DNA of 64,000 bases, taken from positions 30,040 to 94,039 of the forward strand of contig JAJCXO010000025.1 in the NCBI GenBank assembly GCA_029263395.1, written 5' to 3'. How positions within the stretch are numbered: position 1 is the stretch's first letter; each line of letters opens with the position of its first letter. The translations under genes were made by a program, and so were the position numbers. The DNA is from Acidobacteriota bacterium (lineage in GTDB: Bacteria > Acidobacteriota > Thermoanaerobaculia > Multivoradales > J023). The notes under the pieces are model-generated. The model saw only the letters and a program-made list of their open reading frames with translations. It was not told where the DNA came from and made no database searches. Below, one piece after another: positions 8,627 to 17,789 of this stretch.

Positions 8627-9894
8627 AACGCGACGTCCAGATCGACGCCATTCGCGGATTCTGCCTGGTGTTGATGACCATTTCCCACATCGAAGGACCG
8701 GTCAACAAGCTGACCTTCGAGTTCATTGGCTTTGCTGGCGGCGCCGAGGCCTTCGTCTATTTGTCGGGGATGGTGGCTGGCCTCGTTTACTGTAAGCGAT
8801 CTGCCAAAATCAGCGAGTCGGCACTCGACCGCGCTGCCCGGGGGCGAGCTTGGACTCTGTATCAATACCACCTCGGCGCTTACGCCATGGTGTTGGTTTT
8901 TGTCGCGTTGTTGCCGAGCCTCGCGTCCCCGCTGCGGGGTTATGCCCCACTCTTCTTCGACAATGTCGGGCTCGCGGCCTTGCTCGGCCCGCTGCTGCTC
9001 TACCAGCCCTTGTTCATCGACCTACTGCCGATGTACTGTGTGTTCATCTTGCTGACTCCCCTCGCGCTGCGTCAATTCAAGCAGGGACGCGAGTGGCATT
9101 GGATGGCAGGCAGCGTCACCCTGTGGCTACTCTGCCAACTGGGATTGAATGATCTCTTGCTGGCGAATACGGTCGCCAAAATCGTCGAGCCACAATTCGG
9201 CTTCAGCCCCTATTCGTGGCAGATGATTTACTTCATCGGCTTGTGGGTCGGCTTTCGCAAATACCGCGACGGGCGCCTGTTCGACAACTATCACCCGCTG
9301 TTGTTGAGGCTCAGCGTTAGCCTCGTGGTGTTGTTCTTCACCATCCGGCACACGATTCGGTTTATGCGCTGGGCGGACCGTACCGGTTCGTCGCTACTCG
9401 ACGGCGTCCAGCACCTCCTGCCTTCAGCAGAGACTCTCCAACTCATCGCCGAGATCACCTTCAAGCTCGATATGAGGCCGGTACGGGTCCTCAACTTCTT
9501 CGCCGTGGTTTATGTCTCGAGTTATGTACTCGAACGTTTCAAACCTCTGCTCGAGGCTCGCTGGTTGATTTTCATCGGTCAGCATTCGCTCGAATGTTAC
9601 GCCTACCATCTGCCGTTGGTTTATGGCATTCGGGTCTTCGAGGGTAACCTCTTCGATCCCACCGCGCCGTCGACTCCGATCCTGCTGACTCTCATCACTT
9701 TGCTCGCGGTCGCCAGCCTGACACTTCCGGCCACCCTGCATCAGCGCTACCGTGCAGCCAAGGCAGCTGTTTCCCAACCGCCCCAACCCGCTCGAGCACC
9801 GCTAGGACAACCGTCAGAGCATCCGGCTCGGGTCGACTCGAGGCCACGTGAAGCGGCCGAGACGAAGAGATCATCGACATCCGCCGAGGGTTAA
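8623..9894 (+). CDS. OpgC-like membrane acyltransferase
   Basis: This 423-residue polytopic protein opens with RDVQIDAIRGFCLVLMTISH, the signature of OpgC and related acyltransferase-3 fold proteins, and continues with a GFAGGAEAFVYLSGMVAG segment. About ten transmembrane helices follow. The C-terminal ~55 residues are a proline- and arginine-rich cytoplasmic tail. OpgC O-succinylates periplasmic glucans. Here, inside an exopolysaccharide operon, it most likely adds acyl groups to the polymer or its lipid-linked repeat. The start overlaps the upstream stop (ATGA), so translation is coupled. Confidence 0.8.
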   Translation: MKRDVQIDAIRGFCLVLMTISHIEGPVNKLTFEFIGFAGGAEAFVYLSGMVAGLVYCKRSAKISESALDRAARGRAWTLYQYHLGAYAMVLVFVALLPSLASPLRGYAPLFFDNVGLAALLGPLLLYQPLFIDLLPMYCVFILLTPLALRQFKQGREWHWMAGSVTLWLLCQLGLNDLLLANTVAKIVEPQFGFSPYSWQMIYFIGLWVGFRKYRDGRLFDNYHPLLLRLSVSLVVLFFTIRHTIRFMRWADRTGSSLLDGVQHLLPSAETLQLIAEITFKLDMRPVRVLNFFAVVYVSSYVLERFKPLLEARWLIFIGQHSLECYAYHLPLVYGIRVFEGNLFDPTAPSTPILLTLITLLAVASLTLPATLHQRYRAAKAAVSQPPQPARAPLGQPSEHPARVDSRPREAAETKRSSTSAEG

Positions 9895-9897
9895 TGC

Positions 9898-10746
9898 ATG
9901 CTAAGCTATCTACCGATGAATCAAGCTCTTATGAGAAGTTCCAAGCATCCTCTAGGACGCTCTTGTGGGCGTCTCTTCAGGAAGTTGACAGCCGCCTCGA
10001 GTGTGATTGTGGCACTTTCTGGGTGCTCCGCATCAACACCGATTCACGCCCCAAAAGCACTGGATGAGCCGCTACCACCGATCGAGTGGCGCCCCTACCG
10101 CATCCAAATCGACGATGAACTCGATATCAAATTTTGGGGCAACGAGGAACTCGACCAAAGCGTCACAGTGCGCCCCGACGGTATGATCTCGCTGCCCTAC
10201 GTCGACGATGTCAGGGCCGGTGGACTGACTCCTACCGAGCTCGACAAGGAGCTCACCGCAAGGTATGCCAAAGAACTGATCAAACCCGAGCTGACCGTTA
10301 TCGTCACCCAGGCTGGCGGCCAGACGATTTATCTTAGTGGCGAAGTCAGCGATCAAGGTTCGTTGCGATTAGCCGAGAGGATGACCTTGATGCAAGCGAT
10401 CCAAGAAGCCGGCGGTCTACTCACCACGGCGCGCCGCGAGCAGATTCTGATCATCCGAACCATGCCCGACGGTGAACGCATCGCACGAGCAGTCAATCTA
10501 CGACCGGTACTGAGTGGCCGCGATCTCTCCAGCGATATTGCGCTGCAAGCCAACGACATCATCTTCGTGCCACGGACCAAAATCGCCAACGTCAACATTT
10601 TTGTCGACCAGTACATCAACTCCGTCATTCCGATCGACGGCATCGTCTCGGCGGCAATCTTTCAATCGGATATTTTTGATGACTCGAGCTCAGACGGCGG
10701 GACTGTCGAACCCGATCCGCCGGTCGAACCGGAAGGCGACCCATGA
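9898..10746 (+). CDS. Outer-membrane polysaccharide export lipoprotein (Wza/EpsA family)
   Basis: This 282-residue protein has a long basic n-region, a hydrophobic segment and the lipobox ALSGC at about residues 39-43. A Poly_export domain follows (YRIQIDDELDIKFWGNEELDQSVTV, about 67-92), then an SLBB-type domain starting at TIYLSGEVSDQGSL. A short acidic and proline-rich C-terminus follows a possible terminal helix (VNIFVDQYINSVIPIDGIVS). Family members form the outer-membrane channel for exopolysaccharide and dock onto the Wzz-like copolymerase, which is the next gene, overlapping by 4 bp. Internal ATGs at residues 7 and 12 are alternative starts. Confidence 0.9.
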   Translation: MLSYLPMNQALMRSSKHPLGRSCGRLFRKLTAASSVIVALSGCSASTPIHAPKALDEPLPPIEWRPYRIQIDDELDIKFWGNEELDQSVTVRPDGMISLPYVDDVRAGGLTPTELDKELTARYAKELIKPELTVIVTQAGGQTIYLSGEVSDQGSLRLAERMTLMQAIQEAGGLLTTARREQILIIRTMPDGERIARAVNLRPVLSGRDLSSDIALQANDIIFVPRTKIANVNIFVDQYINSVIPIDGIVSAAIFQSDIFDDSSSDGGTVEPDPPVEPEGDP

Positions 10747-12233
10747 TCGAAGAAAAACCGGTTCCTTGGCGCGAGCTAATCGAGACGATCTTTCGGCAAC
10801 GCAGCCTGATCTTCAAGGCCACCCTAGCCGGCGTCCTGATGGCCCTATTGTTTTCCATCCTGGCGCCGAAGCAGTACAAAACCCGCGCCCGGATCCTGCT
10901 GACTGCCCAAGCCCTGTCCGGGCCTCGCCAAGCAGCGATGACGGATCGTCAGGTCAACGCTGAGATCTCACTCTTGACCAGCCGCGCCTTGACCCGCAGC
11001 GTGCTTGAAGAGTACCTCGAGACCGGACGCCCGCTAGAGCCTGTCAAGGCCCCACTGACGCTGGCCAAACGTGGCATCAAAAACTCCATCAAGAGCGTGC
11101 TTCCCAAACGCGCAGAGAGCGCCAGTGCGGTTGATCCGCTCGAGACACGGCTCTCGGGACGCTTGTTGGAAGGCGCTCTCGAAGCCAAAGCGATCACCGC
11201 CACCAATGTCATCCAGCTCGCCTATACAGGTCACGATCAAGATTGGGGGGCAGGATTCCTCAACGACCTGCTCAGGCACCACGTTACCCGCATCGCCGAG
11301 CTCAACGAGAGCGCTGCCGCCGGTACCTTCTTTCATGAACAGCGCAACTTACTCGCGATTCGCTGGCAGGAAGCTCGCGAGTCTTTTTCGGCTTTTCAGA
11401 ACGAGCAAGATGCTTCCCTGCTGTCGGGCGACGATAAATACCTGCGCGAGGTTTTGTCGCAGTTCGAAGCCAGCTTCGCCGAAGCCGAGACCGAGCGCCT
11501 CGAGCTCGTGGCTATGGTCGACTTCCTGAAAACTGAGATCGAGCTGCTCCCCGAGAAGATCACCTCTGAGTCCCTGGTGACCGAAAATGAAGCGGTCAAG
11601 TATCTGAGCTCTCGTATCCTCGAGCTCGAGATCGAGCGCAGTGAGCTGATGGCTCGTTACAAGCCAACCAGCGCCCGGATCAAGTCGCTTGATCAACAAA
11701 TTGCGGAGGGTAAACGTCTGCTCGAGACCAAGGAGATGGACACCCTGGCGCAATACACCACGATCATCAACCCGGCACGCCAGCAGCTCGAGCTTCAGTT
11801 GGTAGAAACCGAAACGCAAATGCGAGGCACCGCCGCCAAGGTGCGAGCGCTGACCGCACAAATTGTCGACTACCGCGACAAGTTGAAGTGGCTCGAAGGC
11901 TTGGGAACCGAGATGGAGCGGCTGCAGGACGACGTCAAGAACGCCAAAGAGGCCTATCAGGTCTATTCGCAAAAGGAAGAGGAAGCCAGGTTCTCCAGCT
12001 CTCTCGACGAGTCCGGTATCGTCAATGTCAGCATTATCGAAGCTGCCGAAGCTCCCAAACGGCCGCTGCCGTCCAAGGCTCGTCTATACGTCATCCTGGG
12101 TAGCATGGCAGGCCTGATCCTCGGGGTTGTCCTCGCCTTCTTCAAGGATTGGCTCGATCCGTCGATCAAGGGTAGTGCCCAAGCCTACCGCCTGAGCGGC
12201 ATCCCAATCATTGCGGAGATCCCTACCCGCTGA
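10743..12233 (+). CDS. Wzz/GumC-type polysaccharide copolymerase
   Basis: This 496-residue inner-membrane protein has transmembrane helices near the N-terminus (about 24-42) and C-terminus (about 445-465). Between them lies a long periplasmic coiled-coil region (about 190-400), as in the chain-length determinant family. The conserved proline-rich segment before the second helix (IIEAAEAPKRPLPSKAR) is present. It ends soon after a short cytoplasmic tail and has no fused kinase domain. The kinase-like protein is encoded separately at 13214. It sets polymer length and bridges to the export lipoprotein upstream, which it overlaps by 4 bp. Confidence 0.9.
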   Translation: MIEEKPVPWRELIETIFRQRSLIFKATLAGVLMALLFSILAPKQYKTRARILLTAQALSGPRQAAMTDRQVNAEISLLTSRALTRSVLEEYLETGRPLEPVKAPLTLAKRGIKNSIKSVLPKRAESASAVDPLETRLSGRLLEGALEAKAITATNVIQLAYTGHDQDWGAGFLNDLLRHHVTRIAELNESAAAGTFFHEQRNLLAIRWQEARESFSAFQNEQDASLLSGDDKYLREVLSQFEASFAEAETERLELVAMVDFLKTEIELLPEKITSESLVTENEAVKYLSSRILELEIERSELMARYKPTSARIKSLDQQIAEGKRLLETKEMDTLAQYTTIINPARQQLELQLVETETQMRGTAAKVRALTAQIVDYRDKLKWLEGLGTEMERLQDDVKNAKEAYQVYSQKEEEARFSSSLDESGIVNVSIIEAAEAPKRPLPSKARLYVILGSMAGLILGVVLAFFKDWLDPSIKGSAQAYRLSGIPIIAEIPTR

Positions 12234-12251
12234 GCCCGTTACGACCGGATC

Positions 12252-13217
12252 ATGGAACCGACAACACCCAGGCTTGCCAGCCGCAGCCTTGCCGATGTGA
12301 TGCGCTGGTCGAGGTCCGCGAGTGCGCCAGACGGTCGACCTTCAGCCCAGCCGGAAGCAGCTGTGGTTGCCCCCAATCCGGTGCGTCCAGCCCAGGTCGA
12401 CATTTGGCAACGACACTACAACCTCTCGACCGAGCCCTTCGCTTTGACCCCGGATCCAGAATTCCTATTTCCCAGCGCCGCCCACACCGAGGCGATGGCC
12501 GGGCTCAAACTTGGTCTGTGGGAGCGCCGAGGTCTGTTGGTGATGGTCGGCGAGGTCGGCACCGGCAAGACAACCTTGGTTTATTCGCTGCTCAGCCAGC
12601 TTGATCCCCAGATTGAGACATCCTATTTGTCAAACACTTTGTTGTCCTTCGAAGAGCTACTACAGAACGCCCTCCAGGATTTCGGCGTCACCACAACGAG
12701 CCGCAACCGTCTGGACCTGCAGACTGCCCTCAACACTTTTCTGCGGGACTGCGCCAACCGTGGCAAAACCGCCGCGCTGGTGATCGACGAAGCCCAAAAT
12801 CTGACCGACGAAGTGTTTGAGCAGTTGCGGCTCCTACTCAACTTCGAAACCTACAAGTCCAAGTTGCTGCAGATCCTACTCGCCGGTCAGCCAGAATTGG
12901 CGGCCAAGCTGAGACAACCCAATCTGCGCCAAATCGGCGACCGCGTAGCCGTACGCTGCGGCCTCGGCCCCTTGAGCTCGACCGAAGCCCGCGCCTACAT
13001 CGAACATCGCTTAACCACTGCCGGTGGATCGCTACGTCTCTTCACCCGGCCTGCTCTGGGTTTGCTGATCCGCAAAGCACGCGGGATTCCGCGGCGGATC
13101 AACATTCTGGCGCACAACGCGATGCTTTTTGCTTATGGCCGCGAGATCGACCGAGTCGACCGCGCCACCATGGCACAAGCAGTGCGCGAGCTTCAGGGAT
13201 CCTTGGCCACCCCATGA
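12252..13217 (+). CDS. ExeA/GspA-like AAA ATPase of the exopolysaccharide operon
   Basis: This 321-residue P-loop ATPase has Walker A GEVGTGKT at residues 100-107 and Walker B ALVIDEAQNL near 175. The preceding FALTPDPEFLFPSAAH segment is typical of ExeA-type ATPases. A similar ATPase is a regular member of exosortase-linked (XrtA/PEP-CTERM) exopolysaccharide clusters, where its exact role is not settled. The first ~45 residues are disordered and proline-rich. There is no C-terminal peptidoglycan-binding domain. It overlaps the next gene by 4 bp. Confidence 0.85.
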   Translation: MEPTTPRLASRSLADVMRWSRSASAPDGRPSAQPEAAVVAPNPVRPAQVDIWQRHYNLSTEPFALTPDPEFLFPSAAHTEAMAGLKLGLWERRGLLVMVGEVGTGKTTLVYSLLSQLDPQIETSYLSNTLLSFEELLQNALQDFGVTTTSRNRLDLQTALNTFLRDCANRGKTAALVIDEAQNLTDEVFEQLRLLLNFETYKSKLLQILLAGQPELAAKLRQPNLRQIGDRVAVRCGLGPLSSTEARAYIEHRLTTAGGSLRLFTRPALGLLIRKARGIPRRINILAHNAMLFAYGREIDRVDRATMAQAVRELQGSLATP

Positions 13218-14014
13218 GTAACTACTTTCGAGCCTTGCTGCGGCTGGAGAAAGAATCCGCAGCGCCGCAACAGACGGTGCCAACACATACGGTACCTCCA
13301 CAACCAGGTTCCACCGAACACGACAGGTTCGACGAACTGCCGATGGACGACGGACTCGCCGGGACCAGGCCGTCTTACGATCTCAACTCGGCCAAGAAGC
13401 AGAATGCCCACGCTGCGTTGCTCGACGCGTTACGCGCAGTCTCCGGCAGAGCACAGACTCCAACAATCGTCATCGCGGGAATGGCTCGCAGCGACGCGGT
13501 CGGCGAGGTCATCAATGGCATTGCCAGCCAAGCCGCCCTGCGAGGTGTTGGTGTCCAAATTGGCGACGTTGTGGTGTCGACCACCCACCGCATCCTGAGC
13601 ACCCGGGAAGGTACCCCGGAACCTCGCGGTCTCGATTTTGAAGGCCAACCACTGACAGCCAGAACATCCCTCGATCTAGAGCTCTCTGCTCCCGCGACTC
13701 AGGAAGCGCTCAAGAAGTGGTTTGTCAGTGCCGGCGCCGGCTACGATCTGCTCATTGTTGCCGCACCGCCATTGCTGAGCTCGGTGGATGCGGCTTTGGT
13801 CGCCCGAGCTTGCGATGGCCTGGTACTGGTCGGCGAACCCCTGGTCACCCTGCGGGACGAATTCGAGATCGCGGTCGAACGCGCAAGGTCTTCGGGCTGT
13901 CGCGTCCTCGGCCTGGTGATGAACGACAACCGAGAATGGCTGCCACGCTTCCTCAGTCGCCTGTTTGGCACCTACCCGCGATCGATTCTGCCAATCGAGA
14001 AAGAGTCGAGCTGA
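13214..14014 (+). CDS. CpsD/CapB-like BY-kinase homologue lacking Walker motifs (probable pseudokinase)
   Basis: This 266-residue protein occupies the operon position of a tyrosine autokinase and keeps the fold pattern of that family: strand TPTIVIAGMA, later strand YDLLIVAAPPLLSSVDA, then VARACDGLVLVGEPLVTLRDEFE. The P-loop is replaced by GMARSDAVGE, with no GKS/T. The Walker B aspartate is Ala (LLIVAAPP instead of a D-x-PP form). There is no C-terminal tyrosine cluster. It is therefore unlikely to bind ATP and phosphorylate, and may act as a structural or regulatory partner of the copolymerase. The N-terminal ~60 residues are disordered. Confidence 0.75.
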   Translation: MSNYFRALLRLEKESAAPQQTVPTHTVPPQPGSTEHDRFDELPMDDGLAGTRPSYDLNSAKKQNAHAALLDALRAVSGRAQTPTIVIAGMARSDAVGEVINGIASQAALRGVGVQIGDVVVSTTHRILSTREGTPEPRGLDFEGQPLTARTSLDLELSAPATQEALKKWFVSAGAGYDLLIVAAPPLLSSVDAALVARACDGLVLVGEPLVTLRDEFEIAVERARSSGCRVLGLVMNDNREWLPRFLSRLFGTYPRSILPIEKESS

Positions 14015-14020
14015 CCTGCC

Positions 14021-15352
14021 ATGCTGACCATGCAGTTTCTGGGCGTCCTGGGCGCTCTGGCCTTACTGCTCATTGTGCTGGCACCGTTCTACGGTTTGGT
14101 CATGTTGGATCTGGTGATGGTTCCGATCGTCGAGCCTTGGTACTTCGGGAACACCCTCTTCGACCCCAGCGACTTGATGATCGTCTGTTTTGGCCTGGCG
14201 TTGGTGTTACGCGGCAAGTTCTCGCCCGCCCTGCTGTTTAAGAACGCGCCATACTTTACGACTTGGCTGCTGCTCGGGATCGTACTCTGCGTCTCCTATC
14301 TGGCTTCGCCGCTCAATGCCGAAGCCCTGACCAATCCCGCCCGCGCCGGCTACCAGCTCTATCGGTACTGCTTCAAACTCTTGCTCTACTACCCGATCTG
14401 CCTGCTCGTGCTGCGCGACCTCCGCAGTGTGCGTATAGTGCTGATCGCGGCGGTGGTCGGCGCCGATCTCTGTGCGGCTAAAGCGATCTTCCAAGGGTAC
14501 CGCGGCGACTTTGAACCCCCCGGACCGTTCGACACCGGCAACGAGCTGGCGGCGGTTTTGATCGTGCCCTTCATTGTCGCCCTTGCTGGCCTGATCTTCC
14601 CAACTTCGCTCAAACATCGGCTGTTTTCAGGCGCCAGCCTGGTGCTGATGACGCGGGCCGTTTTGTTCTCAGCCTCGCGTGGCGGCATGGTGGCAATCAT
14701 CGCTGCTGCTGGCTTCTTTGGTGCCCTCGCTTTTCTGCTCCCTGAAGGCCGACGACGGTTGATCAAGCTAGCCCCCTGGGTAGCAGCAGCACCTCTGCTG
14801 CTGCTGGTCATACGTCCCGATCTGCTCAATCGACCGACGGTGCAACATGCCATCACCCTCACTGAGGGCCACAAGACCGCCAACATGCAATGGCGTATTC
14901 TCGAACGGTGGCCACACTTCATCGCCATCGCCATGGATCACCCATTGCTCGGCACTGGCACCTACATCGACGAGAGCCTGAGCCTCAAGGCCAACACGCC
15001 TCACAATGGCTACATCGCGATCGCGGTCAAATATGGTTTCATCGCGCTCGCGCTTTTCCTACTCTTCATCTACCGTGTGTTACGCGATTGCCTACGGATC
15101 TACCGACGATCGTCAAACCTCGAAGACCGCGTGTTCTTTCTGATGTTTGCCGCGGCCATCGTCGGCTTGGTCATGCACAATCTGGTCGAGACGACCTGGC
15201 CCGAGAACATCATCATGAAGTACTTCTGGATGATCAGCGCAGTCAGCGCCGCCTACACGCATCTTTGGCGGACCTCGGACCCAGCGACACCATCCAAGCG
15301 CTCCTCTTGGGCAGCCGGCAGCAAACCGCGCCTGGCATCCCAAGCAACGTGA
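14021..15352 (+). CDS. O-antigen ligase/polymerase family membrane protein (Wzy/WaaL-like)
   Basis: This 443-residue protein has about ten transmembrane helices and a large loop containing ILERWPHFIAIAMDHPLLGTGTY followed by NTPHNGYIAIAVKYG, the Wzy_C-type pattern. Such enzymes polymerise lipid-linked repeats or ligate glycans at the periplasmic face. The loop keeps a histidine in the NTPHN motif. It starts 6 bp after the kinase-like gene. A second paralogue lies at 30509 on the other strand. Given the adjacent copolymerase, this copy is the better candidate for the polymerase. Confidence 0.85.
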   Translation: MLTMQFLGVLGALALLLIVLAPFYGLVMLDLVMVPIVEPWYFGNTLFDPSDLMIVCFGLALVLRGKFSPALLFKNAPYFTTWLLLGIVLCVSYLASPLNAEALTNPARAGYQLYRYCFKLLLYYPICLLVLRDLRSVRIVLIAAVVGADLCAAKAIFQGYRGDFEPPGPFDTGNELAAVLIVPFIVALAGLIFPTSLKHRLFSGASLVLMTRAVLFSASRGGMVAIIAAAGFFGALAFLLPEGRRRLIKLAPWVAAAPLLLLVIRPDLLNRPTVQHAITLTEGHKTANMQWRILERWPHFIAIAMDHPLLGTGTYIDESLSLKANTPHNGYIAIAVKYGFIALALFLLFIYRVLRDCLRIYRRSSNLEDRVFFLMFAAAIVGLVMHNLVETTWPENIIMKYFWMISAVSAAYTHLWRTSDPATPSKRSSWAAGSKPRLASQAT

Positions 15353-15395
15353 CGCTAAGTCCCGTCACGACAGCCATCTACCGGAGCCTACTGTC

Positions 15396-16568
15396 ATGCG
15401 CATCGGCTTGATAGCACCCGAGCTGCCACCTGATGTGGGCGGTATGGCTGAGTTCTCGCGCGGTCTCGCGAGTGCTCTCGGCGCTACGTCCGATGTCGAC
15501 CTAGTGACGCTACCCGATCATGCCTTACCGTCGGCCGAGATCACACAACATCCCGTCCTGACCGGCTGGCTGCCTCGAGATGCCGGTTTTCTCGCCAACC
15601 TCGCAAGCCAACATCGGATCGACGCTTGGCTCGCCCTCAACGCCGGTCTCGCACCTTTGGCCCGCCGACTCGAAACACCATGTTTTGTCTTCTTCATGGG
15701 CAATGACTTTCTCAATCCCTGGATCTCCTACGGTGCAGGTTGGTTGGAGCGATTTCAGCGCCCTTATGTGGCCCCACTGCGTTACCACCTGCGGCGGGCA
15801 GCAGTGCGACGGGCGGTGCCAGCCCTGCGCGGCTTGTTCTCGATCAGCCGAAGTACGTCCCAGTTGATGACACAGCACCTGGCCGTCGACCCTGGAGAGA
15901 TCGAGTTGCATCCCCCCGGCGTCGACGACGCATTTTTCCAGCCCGGCACCGCAGGCCAGGATCCGACGCTGAGGCTGCTCACCGTGGCACGCCTCAGTCG
16001 CTACAACCCACGCAAAAACGTCGACGGTGTCCTGCAAGCCTTGAGTCAAGTTTCGCCCGAAATACCGTGGCGTTACACCGTGGTTGGCGGCGGTGACGAC
16101 CTGCCCCGCTTGCGAGCTCTGGCCCGTGAACTGGCGATTGAAGATCGGGTTGCTTTCCGCGGAAGGGTCGACAAGGCGGAGTTGCTGTCTTGTTATGCTG
16201 ACGCCGATCTCTTCATCTTGGCTGCCCGTGCGTCGGGCAAGGACGTCGAGGGTTTTGGGATCGTTTACCTAGAGGCCGCTGCGGCTGGCGTACCCGCGCT
16301 CGCTAGTCAGGCTGGTGGCGCCACGGATGCGGTGGTGGACGGCGAGACCGGTGTGGTGATTGCTGAGTCTTCACCTCAGGCCATTGCTGGTGGCATAAGG
16401 CGTTTCGTCCGCAACCGTCCAACCTATAGCGCAACTCGGGTGCGCGAATTTGCCGAACACTTCCGGTGGGCGAAGGTTGCCGCCGGCGTCCAACGTTCGA
16501 TCGCCGCCAGTCTCACCCAATCTGGCACCGAACCGACACATCCATGGTCTGCCGATCGCGTCGCATGA
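15396..16568 (+). CDS. Glycosyltransferase family 4
   Basis: This 390-residue GT-B enzyme has an N-terminal MRIGLIAPELPPDVGGMAEF glycine-rich acceptor loop. Its C-terminal domain has the donor-binding elements LLTVARLSRYNPRKNVDGVL and, near residue 290, GFGIVYLEAAAAGVPALASQAGG, where the E-x7-E type region binds the nucleotide sugar. It adds a sugar to the lipid-linked repeat on the cytoplasmic face; donor and linkage are unknown. It overlaps the next glycosyltransferase gene by 4 bp. Confidence 0.9.
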   Translation: MRIGLIAPELPPDVGGMAEFSRGLASALGATSDVDLVTLPDHALPSAEITQHPVLTGWLPRDAGFLANLASQHRIDAWLALNAGLAPLARRLETPCFVFFMGNDFLNPWISYGAGWLERFQRPYVAPLRYHLRRAAVRRAVPALRGLFSISRSTSQLMTQHLAVDPGEIELHPPGVDDAFFQPGTAGQDPTLRLLTVARLSRYNPRKNVDGVLQALSQVSPEIPWRYTVVGGGDDLPRLRALARELAIEDRVAFRGRVDKAELLSCYADADLFILAARASGKDVEGFGIVYLEAAAAGVPALASQAGGATDAVVDGETGVVIAESSPQAIAGGIRRFVRNRPTYSATRVREFAEHFRWAKVAAGVQRSIAASLTQSGTEPTHPWSADRVA

Positions 16569-17752
16569 CGATGCCCTATCGGGCCACGATGCCTTCTCCG
16601 AACACGAAGCCCACCAGAGACACGATGCCCTCTACAGACAGGGTACGCGTTGCGCATTGTATCCACGGACTCGGATTGGGAGGTGCGCAAAAAGTCATCG
16701 CAGCGCTGGTGCGCGGGCGCCAGGACGATCGGCTGGAGTATTTTGTCTATTCGTGTACCGGGGGTGTACATCATGAGGAGATTGCAGCGGCGGGTGCAAC
16801 CGTCCGCATCCTGCCTCGCCATCTGCCCAAGCTCGATCCGCTGTGGGCTATCAAGCTCGGTAACCGAATGCGACGCGACCGAATCAACCTGGTGCACACG
16901 CATCTCTTCGGCGATACCCTGCACGGGTCCTTGGCCGCCCAACTCGCCGGGCGGCTGCCGATGATCATGACCCTGCACATCGGCCCCGAAGGGCTCCGCG
17001 GTCTACAACCAAGAGGCTACAGATGGCTGATGCGGCGAGCCGCCCGCGTTGTCAGCTGTTCGCGGGCGGTTGGTCTAGCTTTTAGTGATGCTGGGCTCGC
17101 CGATGACGTCCACATCAAGGCGATCCCCAACGGTATCGAACTGCCGGAGCGACGGCCGCCGAACGCTGGCCGGCTGCATCAACTACGTCAACGTCTCGGA
17201 ATCGAACCGGACACCGTGTTGTTCGCCAGTATCGGACGCCTCGAAGCCCAAAAGGCGCACGGCGACTTGATTGCAGCCTTCGCCCGTTTGCCAGCAGCGA
17301 TCGCCGCCCGCGCTCAGTTGGTCGTCCTAGGGACCGGGCCGCTTGATGCCGAACTCCGACGGCAAGCGGCCAACGCCGGCCTCGGCGACCGCGTACGATT
17401 TGCCGGTTTCCGCAAGGATGTGCCGGAGCTGCTACCCGCTATCGACGCCGTCGTATTCAGCTCCCTTTACGAAGGTCTGCCGGTCGCCCTGCTAGAGGCG
17501 ATGGCGACCGCCCGCTGCATCGTGACTACTGACGTTCCAGGAATTATCGAGGCGGCCCGTCACGACCGCGAAGCCCTGGTTTCACCACGCAGCAACCCGG
17601 ACGAGCTCGCTAAGGTGCTAACTCGTGTAGTCGAGGATTCGGCCCTCCGGGAGCGTTTGGCAGCGGCGGCACAACAACGTTTTCGTCAACGCTTTACTGC
17701 TGCGGCCATGGTGCGCAGCTATGAAGCACTTTATGATGACCTGCAATCCTGA
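16565..17752 (+). CDS. Glycosyltransferase family 4
   Basis: The start at 16565 is chosen for its ATGA overlap with the upstream stop; Met codons at 16571 and 16625 are alternatives. The ~395-residue protein has the acceptor loop VAHCIHGLGLGGAQKVIAAL. Its donor domain has FASIGRLEAQKAHGDLI, FAGFRKDVPELL and SSLYEGLPVALLEAMATARC with the usual acidic pair. A predicted inverting or retaining activity cannot be assigned. It is the last glycosyltransferase of the rightward operon. Confidence 0.88.
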   Translation: MTMPYRATMPSPNTKPTRDTMPSTDRVRVAHCIHGLGLGGAQKVIAALVRGRQDDRLEYFVYSCTGGVHHEEIAAAGATVRILPRHLPKLDPLWAIKLGNRMRRDRINLVHTHLFGDTLHGSLAAQLAGRLPMIMTLHIGPEGLRGLQPRGYRWLMRRAARVVSCSRAVGLAFSDAGLADDVHIKAIPNGIELPERRPPNAGRLHQLRQRLGIEPDTVLFASIGRLEAQKAHGDLIAAFARLPAAIAARAQLVVLGTGPLDAELRRQAANAGLGDRVRFAGFRKDVPELLPAIDAVVFSSLYEGLPVALLEAMATARCIVTTDVPGIIEAARHDREALVSPRSNPDELAKVLTRVVEDSALRERLAAAAQQRFRQRFTAAAMVRSYEALYDDLQS

Positions 17753-17789
17753 TCTGCTAGACAGTTCTCCGTTGTGAAGGAAATCACCC

